The translations under genes were made by a program, and so were the position numbers. Positions 63,432 to 64,000 of a stretch of 64,000 bases of DNA are shown one piece after another (positions within the stretch are counted from its first letter, which is position 1; every line of letters begins with the position of its first letter). The notes beneath the pieces are model-generated. The model was given only the letters and a program-made list of their open reading frames with translations, searched no databases and was not told the DNA's origin. The stretch comes from an uncultured Paracoccaceae bacterium (lineage in GTDB: Bacteria; Pseudomonadota; Alphaproteobacteria; Rhodobacterales; Rhodobacteraceae). Location of the stretch: contig CANLVD010000001.1 in assembly GCA_947494445.1 (NCBI GenBank), positions 620,001-684,000 of the forward strand, given 5' to 3'.

Positions 63432-64000
63432 CGGCGCAGCATGCGGAAGGCTTCCGATGCACCCCAGCCAGCGGCCAATGCCACAAGGATGGACAGAATG
63501 CCGTAAAGCAGGGGCTGTTCATGGGCCATATTGTAGATCAGACGCTCCAGCCCGGATTTGTGCACGACGATTGTGGTCTCGGCGACGCTGATCACATCCC
63601 GGTCGCGCATCAGGTACATGCGTGTGCGGTAGTCGCCTTCAACCAGATTGGCAGGCAGGGCGATGGTCGTGCGAAACAGGGTCTCTTCGGTCAGATCGAC
63701 GGTACGTTCCTGAATGGAGTACAACCCCTGATCCTTCTTGATGCGCACAACCGCATCAGTGAAGCGTTCGGGCATGTCGATGTTGCTGGGGGCGCCCACG
63801 AGCCGGACAACCTTGTCCAGACCGATCCCATGGCGCAGCCGGTCGGTGGCCGAGATGATCTGCTCCAGGGGGCCGGTGGTCGCAACCGTATAGAAGGCCG
63901 GTGCCTGATCAACCTCCACCGCCTCGGAGTTCACCCAGATGCCAAGTTTGCGTTGCTTTTCGCGAACCATGATCGGCTCGCTCGGGCCTTCGATGGTGAT
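63428..64000 (-). CDS. Alph_Pro_TM (TIGR02186) family protein, N-terminally truncated by the window
   Basis: The frame is open to the right edge, so the 5' end is missing; 190 residues are visible. The first visible residues (ITIEGPSEPI, then MVREKQRKLGIWVNSEAV) are inside a beta-rich periplasmic domain, and one membrane helix lies near the C-terminus (about 20 residues in LLYGILSILVALAAGWGASEA). This matches the Alph_Pro_TM family, proteins of around 260-270 residues known mostly from alphaproteobacteria and often placed beside a TauE/SafE-type sulfite exporter gene. An internal ATG at 63968-63970 is not the true start. The function is not established. Confidence 0.85.
   Translation of the reverse strand: MTIEGPSEPIMVREKQRKLGIWVNSEAVEVDQAPAFYTVATTGPLEQIISATDRLRHGIGLDKVVRLVGAPSNIDMPERFTDAVVRIKKDQGLYSIQERTVDLTEETLFRTTIALPANLVEGDYRTRMYLMRDRDVISVAETTIVVHKSGLERLIYNMAHEQPLLYGILSILVALAAGWGASEAFRMLRR

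Overview
The window is chromosomal DNA of about 60% GC from an alphaproteobacterium, most probably a member of the Rhodobacterales (Roseobacter/Rhodobacter group). The pointers are an RpoH of the RpoHII kind, the aa3 oxidase assembly cluster ctaC-ctaB-small ORF-ctaG-ctaE-SURF1, a mitochondrial-processing-peptidase-like M16 protease after thrC, DUF2125 and Alph_Pro_TM (TIGR02186) proteins, and short intergenic repeats of a kind I associate with this order. The assignment rests on reading the proteins, not on a database search. The window is densely packed: I call 63 protein genes, two of them cut by the window edges, with many 4-base start/stop overlaps. There is no rRNA, tRNA, CRISPR array, insertion sequence or prophage that I can see. 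No stretch longer than 300 bases lacks a gene; the longest gaps are 34755-35032 and 46456-46715.

Layout. 1-4202 is mostly a minus-strand run: moeB, a membrane-anchored acetyltransferase, dut, coaBC and rpoH, the last behind a candidate SigE promoter. 4294-7772 carries cobU with a histidine phosphatase, a glutathione S-transferase and comM. 7780-11051 runs leftward (alpha/beta hydrolase, gshB, yraN, rsmI) and diverges from an LpoA-like lipoprotein gene that leads glnD and murJ (11153-16598). 16599-24405 holds a rhomboid-like protein lacking catalytic residues, trpS, a repeat-containing exported protein, pgk, dapE, a HAD phosphatase, two small unknown genes, and a thioredoxin/CcdA pair. 24570-36457 has an exported micro-protein, an MFS carrier, zapE, a lytic transglycosylase, rnr, topA, dprA and tldD.

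36644-46455 is one long plus-strand block: cytochrome c oxidase subunits II and III with heme O synthase and assembly factors, then SURF1, thrC, an M16 peptidase, an acetyltransferase, a metallo-beta-lactamase-fold protein and an FAD-linked dehydrogenase. 46716-49798 runs leftward (apt, a NadR-like bifunctional protein, mtnP, a flavin reductase), which brings adenine/MTA salvage and NAD salvage together. 49955-56187 has short alternating units: an acetyltransferase, a LysE exporter, hisC-tyrA, DUF2125, a ChaC-like cyclotransferase, and a LysM/solute-binding fusion. 56275-64000 has nfeD-qmcA diverging from a MotA/ExbB-like plus MotB/OmpA-like pair, then clpA and a truncated Alph_Pro_TM gene.

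Most genes are housekeeping. The points most worth a second look are: the non-flagellar ion-motor-like pair with a very long periplasmic coiled coil (57868-60832); 11-base-period TAAC direct repeats resembling CtrA sites before comM, dprA and a lytic transglycosylase, with one orphan site in a convergent gap; a SigE-type promoter before rpoH; the pseudo-rhomboid; and the LysM/solute-binding fusion.
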